From an uncultured bacterium (lineage in GTDB: Bacteria > Actinomycetota > Coriobacteriia > Coriobacteriales > Coriobacteriaceae): a stretch of DNA of 64,000 nucleotides. Under the pieces are notes generated by a model that made no database searches, was not told where the DNA came from, and saw only the letters and a program-made list of their open reading frames with translations. Both the position numbers and the translations under genes were made by a program. This document shows, one piece after another, positions 9,842 to 19,288 of the stretch (its first letter is position 1; each line of letters opens with the position of its first letter). The stretch lies in contig CAJMMD010000005.1 of the NCBI GenBank assembly GCA_905214465.1, positions 38,605 through 102,604 of the forward strand, read 5' to 3'.

Positions 9842-9874
9842 GAGGGGCTCGTTGTTGCTTACGGGCCTCTTTTT
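9842..9874 (+). terminator. Terminator-like hairpin immediately before folC
   Basis: GAGG(GG)CTCG pairs with CGGGCCTC (2-base bulge, one T-G pair) around a 10-base loop and is followed by TTTTT. The U-tract ends 21 bases before the preferred folC start, leaving no room for a promoter between, so it is either a leader attenuator or a terminator with read-through. Confidence 0.4.
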
Positions 9875-9895
9875 ATGTTGAGGGGACTTTGGGTT

Positions 9896-11239
9896 ATGGC
9901 TAAACGTTCGGGGTCGTATTCTGTGCCGTTCTCGTTTGATTTGCTTTCGTTTGATGAGGCTGTTGGGCTGGCTGCTGATACGGGGCGGATTTCTGGGGAT
10001 GCTGGTCCTCTGCTCGAGACGGTTGTCGATATGCTCGATGAGCTGGAACGTCCGGATGAGTATTTCGATTGCATTCAGGTTGCCGGTACCAATGGCAAGA
10101 CTTCGACTACGCGTTTTTCGGCTGCCATTCTTCGTGGTGAGGGACTCAAGACCGCGCTGTATACGTCGCCGCAGCTGGTGCGCTATCCCGAGCGCATGGA
10201 GGTCGATGGGCACGTCGTGAGCGATGAGGCGTTTGCCCGTGGCGTTTCCGCCGCCGTCGAGGCGGGGCGTCGCATGAATGCTCGTCGTGTGGCGGCGGGG
10301 GAGCGCGCCTATACCATCACGCCGTTTGACCTGCTGACGGCTGCCGCGCTTGTCGTGTTTGCCGAGGCCGCGGTGGATGTTGCCGTGCTCGAGGTTGGCA
10401 TGGGCGGACGTTGGGACGCCACGAGTGCGACCGATCCCGTTGCCGTTGCCATTACGGGCATCGGGCTCGATCACACGCGCATTTTGGGCGATACGCTCGA
10501 GGCGATTGCGGGGGAGAAGGCTGCGGTCATCAAGCCCGGACGCCTGGTTGTGCTGGGCGAGGGCACGCACGAGGCGAGCGTTCAGCGCGTGATGGATGCA
10601 CGTTGTCGCGAGTGCGGCATCGTGCCGCTCGTGGTGAACCATGCCACGACCAAGGTGCCGGCGCATGTGGGCGACACGGTTGAGTTTAGCTGCACCACGC
10701 CGCGTGCGGTCTATACGACGAGCATGGTTAAGCCGGCCTATCAGCCGCAGAATGCCGCGTGCGCGATTATGCTGTGCGAGGGGTATTTGGGTCGCGAGCT
10801 CGACCACGATGCGCTGGATGCGTCGCTTATGGGTTGCCCCACACCGGGTCGCTTTGATGTGCTGGGGACCGATCCGCTTAAACTAATCGATGCTTGCCAT
10901 AACCCCCAGAGCTGCGAGAACTTTGTGAGCGCGCTGGACGAGATCGATCCGTGCGTGGAAAATCGTCCCACGTTGCTGTGTGCCGCGCTGGCCGACAAGG
11001 ACGTGGCGGGTATCGTCGACGTGCTGGTCCCGGCCTTCCCGCGCGTGGTCGTGACGCAGACCGATTCCGATCGCGCCTTGCCGGCAGAGGAACTCGCTGC
11101 CCTGATGGACGCCGATAAGCTCGCGGGCGTGTATCCCAGCGTGTCCGAGGCCCTCGCAGCCTTCGATGCCGCGGGCGAGGCTTTCGTTGCCGCCGGCACC
11201 ATCACCCTGGCCGGCGAAGTAGCCGGCCTGCTCCGCTAA
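9896..11239 (+). CDS. folC: Bifunctional folylpolyglutamate synthase/dihydrofolate synthase
   Basis: FolC adds glutamate to dihydropteroate and then to folates. It belongs to the Mur ligase superfamily: the P-loop is VAGTNGKTSTT (about residues 62-72), followed by the Mur-ligase pattern LDHTRILGDT (about 190-199) and the central ligase domain GEKAAVIKPG. The C-terminal domain (ACHNP, about 334) binds the ATP/amino-acid side. ATG 9896 is chosen because AGGGGA (9881-9886) is about 9 bases upstream and the earlier ATG at 9875 overlaps the U-tract of the preceding hairpin. It is transcribed alone, isolated by repeats on both sides. Confidence 0.93.
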   Translation: MAKRSGSYSVPFSFDLLSFDEAVGLAADTGRISGDAGPLLETVVDMLDELERPDEYFDCIQVAGTNGKTSTTRFSAAILRGEGLKTALYTSPQLVRYPERMEVDGHVVSDEAFARGVSAAVEAGRRMNARRVAAGERAYTITPFDLLTAAALVVFAEAAVDVAVLEVGMGGRWDATSATDPVAVAITGIGLDHTRILGDTLEAIAGEKAAVIKPGRLVVLGEGTHEASVQRVMDARCRECGIVPLVVNHATTKVPAHVGDTVEFSCTTPRAVYTTSMVKPAYQPQNAACAIMLCEGYLGRELDHDALDASLMGCPTPGRFDVLGTDPLKLIDACHNPQSCENFVSALDEIDPCVENRPTLLCAALADKDVAGIVDVLVPAFPRVVVTQTDSDRALPAEELAALMDADKLAGVYPSVSEALAAFDAAGEAFVAAGTITLAGEVAGLLR

Positions 11240-11253
11240 CCCATCCCCACATC

Positions 11254-11319
11254 AGTTGCGGTGAAAACGGACTGTTTTACAAGCAAGAAGCCTCAAACAG
11301 TCCGTATATCACCGCAACT
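11254..11319. repeat. Intergenic palindrome, about 24-bp arms
   Basis: AGTTGCGGTGA plus ACGGACTGTTT on the left is mirrored by AAACAGTCCGT plus TCACCGCAACT on the right, with a small internal mismatch and a 16-base loop. It starts 15 bases after the folC stop and has no U-tract. A second copy was not seen in this window. Confidence 0.7.
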
Positions 11320-11381
11320 CAAAAGCAGTCAATTTGGGACGGGGCTTCTTTGGCTGCCCTGTGCCCCGAGTTGACTCGCTT

Positions 11382-11541
11382 GCCACGAAATGGGGCTATC
11401 TACTACGTTTTGGCGACTACCCTCGACCACACGGAAAATCGTGAAATCAAAACCGCAGGTAGACGACTTGCTGGTTTTCAAAAAAGACCCACATGGTCGA
11501 CCCATGCGGGTTAAACGTAGTAGATAGCCCGTTTTCGTGGC
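11382..11541 (+). repeat. 160-bp structured repeat, copy A
   Basis: Terminal inverted repeats run from GCCACGAAA...GGCTATCTACTACGTTT to AAACGTAGTAGATAGCC...TTTCGTGGC. Inside, ACCCTCGACCACA opposes TGGTCGACCCA, and the centre AAAACCGCAGGTAGACGACT can form a further stem. The same element, also exactly 160 bp, lies at 46813-46972 in the opposite orientation. No coding capacity is apparent, which fits a MITE-like or structured intergenic repeat. Together with the two flanking hairpins it fills the gap between folC and the M24 peptidase. Confidence 0.85.
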
Positions 11542-11557
11542 GCGGCGTTAGCGGAAG

Positions 11558-11584
11558 GTGCCAAAGGGACTGTCCCTTTGGCAC
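11558..11584. repeat. 27-bp perfect hairpin at the 3' end of the M24 peptidase gene
   Basis: GTGCCAAAGGGA-CTG-TCCCTTTGGCAC is a perfect 12-bp stem with a 3-base loop, five bases beyond the minus-strand stop codon. There is no U-run on either strand, so classical termination is doubtful; it may act as an RNA 3'-end stabiliser or be a repeat unit. Confidence 0.6.
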
Positions 11585-11589
11585 ATTGG

Positions 11590-12678
11590 CTAGTCTAGGC
11601 GGACTGGGTTGTGGGGGTAGGCGTTGAGGATCTCGACGCCGGACTCGGTAACTAGGGCCAAGTCCTCGATGCGGACGCCGGTGCGGCCGGGGAGGTAGAT
11701 GCCCGGTTCGATGGAGAACGTCATGCCCGGCTCCACGAACTGCTCGTTGACGAGCGAGACGTCGCCTGGCTCGTGGTCCTGCAGGCCGATCGAGTGCCCC
11801 AGGCGATGCGTAAAGTACTGCCCATAGCCCGCATCCTCAATCACGTCGCGTGCGGCGCGGTCCAGGTCACACATGCGCACGCCCGGTGCGATGAGCGCCT
11901 CGGCGGTCTCGTTGGCGCGGCGCACGATATCGTAGATGCGTGCGGTTTCCTCGTCCGGCTCGCCCCAAAAGAACGTGCGCGTCATGTCCGAGCAATAGTT
12001 GCAGCGGCGTCCGCCAATGTCGAACAGCACCACGTCGCCGCGCTTGAGCACGGTGTCGTCGGGTTCGTGATGCGGGTCGCCGGCGTTGGCGCCAAAGCTC
12101 ACGATGGGCGGAAAGCTAAAGCCCTCGCAGCCGTGCTTGCGGTACAGACCGAGCATCTGATCGGCAATTTCGCGCTCCGTCACGCCTTCATGGACGAGCT
12201 TGATGGCGTCGGCCATCACGGCGTCGTTGGCGGCCGAGGACGCGCGCATAAGCTCCTGCTCGGTAGCGTCTTTGTAGGTGCGTGCGGCGGTGACGGCAAA
12301 GTCACCCAGGAAAAACTCGCTGGCGGCGTGGCGCTCCATGAGCGGCATCAAAAAGCCGGAGCGCATGACGGTGTCGATGCCGAGCGGTTTGGTCGGATCG
12401 ACCTCGCGAGTGATGGCGTCGGTCACGACGTCGGTATCGGTGTGATAGGCAACGCGGGCATTGTCATACTCTGGCAGCTGGTGCAGGGCGTTGACCAAGA
12501 TCACTGGCTCGGCATTGCGCACGAGTAGCACGCCGCAAAAACGCTCGAACATATCGGCATAAAAGCCGGTCAGGTAATAGATTGACCACGGGTCGTTTAC
12601 GAGCAGCTGTGCGCCGGGGTGCTGAGCCCCGAGCGCATCGAACACGCGTGCCACACGCTGGTCATCGACATGTGCCAT
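11590..12678 (-). CDS. M24 family metallopeptidase, Xaa-Pro aminopeptidase/prolidase-like
   Basis: A 362-residue cytoplasmic peptidase of the creatinase/aminopeptidase fold, expected to cleave Xaa-Pro bonds. It has an N-terminal creatinase-like domain (about 1-125) and a C-terminal pita-bread domain. Metal ligands are visible as the two Asp in FDIGGRRCNYCSDMTRTF, His in HRLGHSIGL, Glu in FSIEPGIY and Glu in VRIEDLALV. AAAGGA lies just upstream of ATG 12678, so this start is preferred to a longer one 16 codons earlier. It is monocistronic; the exact substrate (dipeptide or longer) is not resolvable. Confidence 0.88.
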   Translation of the reverse strand: MAHVDDQRVARVFDALGAQHPGAQLLVNDPWSIYYLTGFYADMFERFCGVLLVRNAEPVILVNALHQLPEYDNARVAYHTDTDVVTDAITREVDPTKPLGIDTVMRSGFLMPLMERHAASEFFLGDFAVTAARTYKDATEQELMRASSAANDAVMADAIKLVHEGVTEREIADQMLGLYRKHGCEGFSFPPIVSFGANAGDPHHEPDDTVLKRGDVVLFDIGGRRCNYCSDMTRTFFWGEPDEETARIYDIVRRANETAEALIAPGVRMCDLDRAARDVIEDAGYGQYFTHRLGHSIGLQDHEPGDVSLVNEQFVEPGMTFSIEPGIYLPGRTGVRIEDLALVTESGVEILNAYPHNPVRLD

Positions 12679-12833
12679 GAAACATCCTTTCACTATGGTG
12701 CCACCATGGTATCCCAAGCCCGGCACATAGGGACGTTCCTTTTATGCCGGCACCTTGGGACACTCCTTGGCATGGCCAGCCTGGCAAGCGTGCAGGCAAA
12801 AGCAGCTAAAAGAGCCCGTCCCAAATTTGCTTC

Positions 12834-13232
12834 TTAGGCTGGGTCGATGTCCATACTGGCGACTAGGTCAATGTTGGTGTCGAGAAGATCTTCCAGCACG
12901 ACGTCGCCCATGCGGATGGGGGCGTTGACGACTAGGCCTCGGATGAGGTTCATGGCTTGGGCGTGGAGTTCTAGCGGGATGGCTTCGGCCGTGCGGACGG
13001 GGAGTAGGGCTTCGTCGCCGCCGGAGACGGCCACGGTCGTTGTGAGCACGCGCATGGGGCAGGTGAGCTCCTGATGTGCGAACGTATCGCCGCGCGGGCA
13101 GTTGTTACCGGTTACGGAGCGCACTTCCACCACGGTGCCATTGGCGTCGTGCTCCACCTCTACGGTCAGGAGGCACTCGGATGGGCAGGTGGTGCAGTTG
13201 AACTGCAGCGTCTCGGTCACATTCGTACTCAT
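12834..13232 (-). CDS. DUF1667 protein, third gene of the glycerol-3-phosphate-dehydrogenase-like operon
   Basis: A 132-residue soluble protein with N-terminal CTTCPSECLLTVEV and later NNCPRGDTF and LTCPMRVLTTTV; the four Cys pairs/positions suggest a bound metal or iron-sulfur cluster. DUF1667 proteins are repeatedly found behind GlpA- and GlpB-like flavoproteins and are thought to serve as an electron-transfer partner; no biochemical role is proven. It starts 3 bases after the preceding gene's stop, so it is cotranscribed and probably acts in the same complex. Confidence 0.85.
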   Translation of the reverse strand: MSTNVTETLQFNCTTCPSECLLTVEVEHDANGTVVEVRSVTGNNCPRGDTFAHQELTCPMRVLTTTVAVSGGDEALLPVRTAEAIPLELHAQAMNLIRGLVVNAPIRMGDVVLEDLLDTNIDLVASMDIDPA

Positions 13233-13235
13233 GAG

Positions 13236-14594
13236 CTATGCCTCCTCAACGGGATCGACGGACAGGACGATTTCGCTGGCACCCAGGTCGAGTGCGCGTT
13301 GAATCACCTTAGCCGGCAGCGGGAAGCTTTCCATGACGCTCGGTTTAAACGCGCGGACTTTGCCCGCAAACACTTCTTCGCCGTTGGCCAAGATGCGTAC
13401 TCGAGCGGTATCGACCGGCCGGCGTACGCGGAAGTTGAGCTTGGTGAGCGCCACAGCCGTAATGCGTCCCGGCAGCGCGTAGCCCGCAATGCCGGCAGGG
13501 GAGACCGTGAGCTCGCAGCTCGTGTCCGCGACCGCGTTCGTTTCGGCCCCGCCACCCAGCGCGTACGCCGCCGCGGCTGCACCGGCGCGCTCGGACTCGG
13601 TCGTCACGTTGTCGGCCAGGTCGTGCACGTGCAGCACGTTGCCACAGGCAAAGATGCCCGGCACGCCTGTCTGGAGGCTCTGGTCAACTACGGCGCCGCG
13701 CGTGCGTGGGTCAAGCTCCACGCCCGCGGCAACCGAAAGCTCGTTCTCGGGAATCAATCCCACCGAAAGCAGCAGTGTGTCACACGGAACAACGCGCTCG
13801 GTCCCCGGAATGGGCGCCAGGCGCTCGTCGACCTGGCTTACCTCGACGGCCTCCACGCGGTCGTGCCCGATCACGCGCGTGACCGTGGTGGACAGGTGCA
13901 GCGGAATGTCAAAGTCGTCCAGGCAGTTCTTCACATTGCGGCGCAGGCCGTTGGCGTACGGCATGAGCTCGTACACGCCCTCGACCGAAATCCCCTCGAG
14001 CGTGCAGCGACGTGCCATGATAAGCCCGATATCGCCCGAACCCAAAATGACGGCGCGCGAGCCGGGTTTGAGGTTTTCGATATTGATGTATCGCTGCGCC
14101 AAGCCGGCCGTAAATACGCCGGCGGGACGGCTACCGGGAATCTTGATCTCGCTGCGGGTGCGCTCGCGGCAGCCCATGGCAAGGACGACCGCGCGCCCGG
14201 TGAGCTGCAGCATGCCGGCAGGGCTCATGAGCGTGACGGCATGGACCGCAGTGTCTTCCGCAGGCTCGCCTGAATCAATCCCAAGCACCATGCTGTTCAG
14301 GAACAGCGCAATGTCGGTTGCGTGCACCTGGTCGATAAAGCGCTGCGCGTACTCAGGACCGGTGAGCTCCTGTTTAAAGTGCGACAGGCCAAAGCCGGGG
14401 TGGATGCACTGGCGGAGGATGCCGCCCAGGTGCTGCTCGCGCTCCACGATGGCCACGCGCGCTCCGGCCTTATGCGCGGCCAGCGCGGCCGCCATGCCGG
14501 AGGGGCCGCCGCCGATAACGACCACGTCAAAGACTTGCGTTTGTACGGCTTCTACGACGCCGCAATCAATCGTGCTCGATCCGAATTCCGCCAT
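13236..14594 (-). CDS. FAD-dependent pyridine nucleotide-disulphide-type oxidoreductase, second gene of glp-like operon
   Basis: A 452-residue flavoprotein. An FAD-binding dinucleotide fold VVIGGGPSGMAAALAA begins at about residue 25, with the redox-linked region GGILRQCIHPGFG, a second NAD(P)H dinucleotide motif VILGSGDIGLIMA (about 187) and the C-terminal FAD motif GIFACGNVLHVHDL (about 311). It fits the flavoprotein partner found beside GlpA-like dehydrogenases in anaerobes. AGGGGG 9 bases before ATG 14594 supports the start. It begins one base after the upstream gene's stop, consistent with a stoichiometric complex with its neighbours. Confidence 0.85.
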   Translation of the reverse strand: MAEFGSSTIDCGVVEAVQTQVFDVVVIGGGPSGMAAALAAHKAGARVAIVEREQHLGGILRQCIHPGFGLSHFKQELTGPEYAQRFIDQVHATDIALFLNSMVLGIDSGEPAEDTAVHAVTLMSPAGMLQLTGRAVVLAMGCRERTRSEIKIPGSRPAGVFTAGLAQRYINIENLKPGSRAVILGSGDIGLIMARRCTLEGISVEGVYELMPYANGLRRNVKNCLDDFDIPLHLSTTVTRVIGHDRVEAVEVSQVDERLAPIPGTERVVPCDTLLLSVGLIPENELSVAAGVELDPRTRGAVVDQSLQTGVPGIFACGNVLHVHDLADNVTTESERAGAAAAAYALGGGAETNAVADTSCELTVSPAGIAGYALPGRITAVALTKLNFRVRRPVDTARVRILANGEEVFAGKVRAFKPSVMESFPLPAKVIQRALDLGASEIVLSVDPVEEA

Positions 14595-14595
14595 C

Positions 14596-16053
14596 CTAGC
14601 GCACCCCCTTCAGCGGTCCCTCAACCAGCCAAGATCCGGCGTCCTCCAGTAATACCTCGCTGGGGTCGCAGTCCAGCTCTCGGGCAAGGATCGCCACCAC
14701 ACGGCTCTGGCAAAAGCCACTTTGGCACCGACCCATGCCGGCACGGCAGCGGCGCTTAACGCCCTCGACCGAAACTGCGCCCGGGCGACGTCGGATCGCG
14801 GTCACAATCTCGGCCTCGGGCACCGTCTCGCAGCGGCAGACAATCTGCCCCCACGCAGGATCGGACTCAATGAGCTCTTCCTTGCGCGCAAGCGGCGCGC
14901 GGTCAAAGTCGTCCGGCGCAAGGCGGATCGGGTCCCAATCGGCACGTTCGCGCAGGGTCACGCCCGCATTGCGCAGCACCTGTTCCATGCGTTCGGCAAT
15001 GGCCGGCGCGCTCGCCACGCCCGGCGACTGAATGCCCGCCGCCTGGAACAGGCCCGGCACCACGGCCGACTGCCCAATAAAAAAGTCGTTCGTACCTTGA
15101 ATGACCGGGCGCCCGCCGGCGAACGCGCGCACCACGCGGCGCGTGTCCAGGTCGGGCACCAGCTTGCGCGCGCCGGTCAGGAGCGCGTTGACGTCGTCCG
15201 CATAGGTCTGCGTGTCGCCCGGTTCGCGCACGGCAGCCGTGGCGGTGATCACGGTGTTGCCATGCACAGTGCCTGTCACGATAACGCCCTTGGACACCGG
15301 CGTGGGTACGGGGTAGAGCGGCATGAGCGTGCGCGGCTCCTTATCCAGCACCACGATGTTGCCCTGACGCCAGACCATCTGGAACTCCTCGGCGCCTGCC
15401 ATATGCGAGATGTCGGCGGCTCCGTTGCCCGCGGCGTTGATCAGGTAGCGGCAGCGCGCGTCTCCGGCGGGCGTCGCCAGCGTAAAGCGCGTGGCTCCGT
15501 CATCCGAGCCGGCAACTTCAATTGCCTCCACCGGCGCAGACCGCATAAACGTCACGCCGTTGGCAACTGCGTTCTCCAGCGCGGCGATGGCAACCTCAAA
15601 CGGGTCGACAAACCCAGTCGATGGGCACCATAACGCGCACGTTGCATTGGCACTGGCGCGCGGCTCTAATATGTGGATGCGGTCGGGTCCGACGATCGAC
15701 AGCTCGGGCACTCCGTTGGCCAGGCCGTTGCACCGTAGCTGCTCCAGATGCGCGCGGTCCTCGTCGTTAAAGCCCAACACCATCGACCCGGTGCGGCAGA
15801 ACAGAAAGCCCAGCTCCTGCGCCCACGTACCGTACAACTCGCAGCCACGGGCGTTGACCTGCGCCTTTACGGTGCCCGGTGTCGGATCGTAGCCGGCGTG
15901 CACCAGGCCGCCATTGGCCTTCGACGCGCCCAGCGCAATATCGTTAGCCGCCTCGACCACGCAAATGGACAGGTCAAACCGCGCGAGCTGCCGCGCGATG
16001 GCGCATCCGGTGATGCCCGCGCCCACAATCGCGATATCAAACGTTTCTGTCAC
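14596..16053 (-). CDS. GlpA-like FAD-dependent dehydrogenase with C-terminal [2Fe-2S] BFD-like domain
   Basis: A 485-residue flavoprotein resembling the catalytic subunit of anaerobic glycerol-3-phosphate dehydrogenase. The N-terminal FAD motif is IVGAGITGCAIARQL (about 9-23), followed by a DAO-type domain (GGLVHAGY; PGLFQAAGIQSPG around 340). The C-terminal about 85 residues have the BFD-like Cys pattern CRCETV ... RRCRAGMGRCQSGFC that binds a [2Fe-2S] cluster. The start is GTG with GGGAGG 4 bases upstream. It heads a three-gene minus-strand operon (with the following flavoprotein and DUF1667 gene), with a palindromic operator candidate 17 bases before the start. Glycerol 3-phosphate as substrate is inferred from family. 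Confidence 0.85.
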   Translation of the reverse strand: MTETFDIAIVGAGITGCAIARQLARFDLSICVVEAANDIALGASKANGGLVHAGYDPTPGTVKAQVNARGCELYGTWAQELGFLFCRTGSMVLGFNDEDRAHLEQLRCNGLANGVPELSIVGPDRIHILEPRASANATCALWCPSTGFVDPFEVAIAALENAVANGVTFMRSAPVEAIEVAGSDDGATRFTLATPAGDARCRYLINAAGNGAADISHMAGAEEFQMVWRQGNIVVLDKEPRTLMPLYPVPTPVSKGVIVTGTVHGNTVITATAAVREPGDTQTYADDVNALLTGARKLVPDLDTRRVVRAFAGGRPVIQGTNDFFIGQSAVVPGLFQAAGIQSPGVASAPAIAERMEQVLRNAGVTLRERADWDPIRLAPDDFDRAPLARKEELIESDPAWGQIVCRCETVPEAEIVTAIRRRPGAVSVEGVKRRCRAGMGRCQSGFCQSRVVAILARELDCDPSEVLLEDAGSWLVEGPLKGVR

Positions 16054-16070
16054 AGTGCCTCCCAGACGAG

Positions 16071-16085
16071 TTGACAGGCTGTCAA
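16071..16085. promoter_or_regulatory. Candidate operator of the glp-like operon
   Basis: The perfect palindrome TTGACAG-G-CTGTCAA lies 17 bases upstream of the operon's GTG start, just beyond the Shine-Dalgarno site. Its place at the expected start of transcription suits a dimeric repressor; the regulator is not in the window. Confidence 0.5.
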
Positions 16086-16157
16086 TACGACTATCCTACG
16101 GTCTGCACACCCCCAGTGCGGCGGCAATGCGGCGAACAGCCCCGCAACACCCGCCAA

Positions 16158-16203
16158 CGGCAGACGAGGGGAGACTCAGTAACGTCGATAACCTCGTCTG
16201 CCG
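16158..16203. repeat. 12-bp-arm hairpin beside the inverted-repeat array
   Basis: CGGCAGACGAGG at 16158-16169 is mirrored by CCTCGTCTGCCG at 16192-16203 around a 22-base loop. Its loop length resembles that of the adjacent array units but its arms differ. Confidence 0.65.
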
Positions 16204-16222
16204 CCCCTGGTGTCAGAGTTTT

Positions 16223-16438
16223 GTCTCGTTCTGTAACATCTGGGACTGTTTTTGCCGAGTAACTGTTACAGATTGAGACATTCGGTTTGAACGGTTTTCT
16301 TTGTCTCGATCTGTAACAGTAAGAGGGGTTTTGGGGCCCCAGTTGTTACAGATCGAGATTGAAGTCGGGGAGGGACCCCTGTGTCTCGATCTGTAACACC
16401 TAGACCCGGATTCCGCTCCCACTTGTTACAGATTGAGA
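16223..16438. repeat. Array of six alternating inverted 15-mers (three hairpin units of about 80 bp)
   Basis: The 15-mer GTCTCGATCTGTAAC (one copy has GTT for GAT) occurs at 16223, 16303 and 16383; its inverse GTTACAGATYGAGAY occurs at 16265, 16344 and 16424. Starts are 42, 38, 41, 39 and 41 bases apart, so the unit repeats every 80 bases. The intervening sequences, 23 to 27 bases, are all different. The array lies between the divergent glp-like operon and the zinc-ribbon gene and fills most of that 485-base gap. No open frame explains it. Confidence 0.9.
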
Positions 16439-16539
16439 TGTTTGTGTCCGCGCCAGCCCCGTACCCGGCCGTGGTCCCATATAAACAAACCCCGTGGTAA
16501 ACTTGACTGGACTGTAAATATTCCGAAAGGTACACCTCA

Positions 16540-16971
16540 ATGTCCAAATACATCAACGAGCTCATGTCACCGCAGCTTATGGGCGTCATCTATGCCTTTG
16601 TTGGCTTTATCATCGCCCTGTACGTGCTGTCGGTCGTCTATGTGTTCATCGACGCTCGCCGCCGCGGCGCCAGCGCCTACGTGGCATGGGGCATCATCGC
16701 CCTCATCCCGTTTGTGGGCCTCATTGCCTACCTGGTCCTGCGCCCGCACTCCTACGCTGCCGACCGCGAGGAGCAGGAGCTGGACATGGCCCTGCGCGAG
16801 CGCCAGCTTGCCCAGTACGGCACCTGCCCGCAGTGCGGCGCCCCCATCGAGAAGGACTTTGTCGTCTGTCCCGTGTGCGACACTCAGGTTCGCAACGTGT
16901 GCCCCAGCTGCCATCGTCCGCTCGACGCGCACTGGAAGGTCTGCCCTTACTGCCGAACTCGCATCCAGTAA
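16540..16971 (+). CDS. Membrane protein with two transmembrane helices and a C-terminal double zinc ribbon
   Basis: A 143-residue protein of unknown function. Two hydrophobic helices are visible at about residues 13-34 (LMGVIYAFVGFIIALYVLSV) and 46-68, followed by a charged, probably helical segment (EEQELDMALRERQ). The C-terminal 50 residues hold two zinc ribbons, CPQCG...CPVCD and CPSCH...CPYCR. The layout suggests a membrane anchor presenting a zinc-ribbon domain to the cytoplasm. GAAAGG upstream of ATG 16540 supports the start. It is monocistronic and ends before a terminator. Confidence 0.85.
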   Translation: MSKYINELMSPQLMGVIYAFVGFIIALYVLSVVYVFIDARRRGASAYVAWGIIALIPFVGLIAYLVLRPHSYAADREEQELDMALRERQLAQYGTCPQCGAPIEKDFVVCPVCDTQVRNVCPSCHRPLDAHWKVCPYCRTRIQ

Positions 16972-17068
16972 CGCATCCATCGCCGGGCCGGCCGCAAGCC
17001 ACGGGCACCGCGCGCCACGCGCAAGCTCACACACCCCGCCCCCACACGATGAAGCATGCGTAGAAAAT

Positions 17069-17099
17069 CGCCCGCCGTGCCATTAAGGTGCGGCGGGCG
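17069..17099 (+). terminator. GC-rich terminator-like hairpin upstream of thrS
   Basis: CGCCCGCCGTGCC pairs with GGTGCGGCGGGCG around ATTAA. The following CTTGTAT is only weakly U-rich, so termination efficiency is uncertain. It separates the zinc-ribbon gene from the thrS promoter. Confidence 0.6.
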
Positions 17100-17100
17100 C

Positions 17101-17128
17101 TTGTATACCAAGGCAACCTGCCTATAAT
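17101..17128 (+). promoter_or_regulatory. Promoter of thrS
   Basis: A -35-like TTGTAT (17101-17106) and a perfect -10 TATAAT (17123-17128) are 16 bases apart. Transcription would start near 17135, giving a leader of about 64 bases. Confidence 0.65.
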
Positions 17129-17198
17129 GATGCAAGTCAAAAACGCCGAGCGCATCGCACGCACTTGCATCAGACATCCGAGAGGAGAAAACATACCC

Positions 17199-18962
<1,764 letters not shown>

Positions 18963-18985
18963 GGTAAGCTTCACAACAATTTACA

Positions 18986-19022
18986 AAGGCGACCGTCCAC
19001 AAAGGGCGGTCGCCTTTTTTCT
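18986..19022 (+). terminator. Intrinsic terminator after thrS
   Basis: AAGGCGACCGTCC pairs with GGGCGGTCGCCTT around ACAAA, followed by TTTTCTT. Confidence 0.92.
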
Positions 19023-19033
19023 TACCAAAATAA

Positions 19034-19062
19034 GAAAAGCCGCTGGTTGAGCGGCTTTTTTT
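19034..19062 (+). terminator. Second intrinsic terminator, insulating the capsule locus
   Basis: AAAAGCCGC pairs with GCGGCTTTT around TGGTTGA, with a T7 tract. Two terminators in tandem isolate thrS from the polysaccharide locus. Confidence 0.88.
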
Positions 19063-19070
19063 GTTGCACA

Positions 19071-19202
19071 AAAAGGTACAGGTTTTTGTAGAGGGGTATG
19101 GAGATGTACCTACTAGCAGTACATTTTGCGTAATCTGGGCAAACGCTGATTGATTGCTCGTATAATGTCATCTGTCGAAAGATACAAAAACCTGTACTTT
19201 TG
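19071..19202. repeat. Inverted repeats flanking the capsule promoter (possible invertible segment)
   Basis: GTACAGGTTTTTGTA at 19076-19090 is exactly mirrored by TACAAAAACCTGTAC at 19183-19197. The match continues outward with AAAAG/CTTTT after a one-base offset. The 92 bases between contain the -10 element of the locus. This is the architecture of recombinase-switched promoters in gut polysaccharide loci, but no recombinase gene is in the window, so regulator binding sites remain an alternative. Confidence 0.7.
19161..19166 (+). promoter_or_regulatory. -10 element of the capsule locus promoter
   Basis: A perfect TATAAT lies inside the inverted-repeat segment, pointing at loaP. The -35 position (around 19138-19143, GGCAAA) is poor, so an activator may be needed. 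The leader to loaP would be about 115 bases, in which LoaP might find its RNA hairpin target. Confidence 0.5.
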
Positions 19203-19288
19203 CGACTGCGCCTAGCTGCGAGCGAGAAGCCTGTTCTAAACGCCCCTGCATTTGCGTGCATCGCAAAGCCAAAAGAGGGGGCGAGAAC

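Noticed and set aside
16223..16438. CRISPR array
   Set aside because: Repeats are only 15 bases and alternate in orientation, and there are no Cas genes; real CRISPR repeats are direct.
16223..16438. Integron attC sites
   Set aside because: The core sites do not fit the RYYYAAC/GTTRRRY consensus and no integrase or cassette genes are present.
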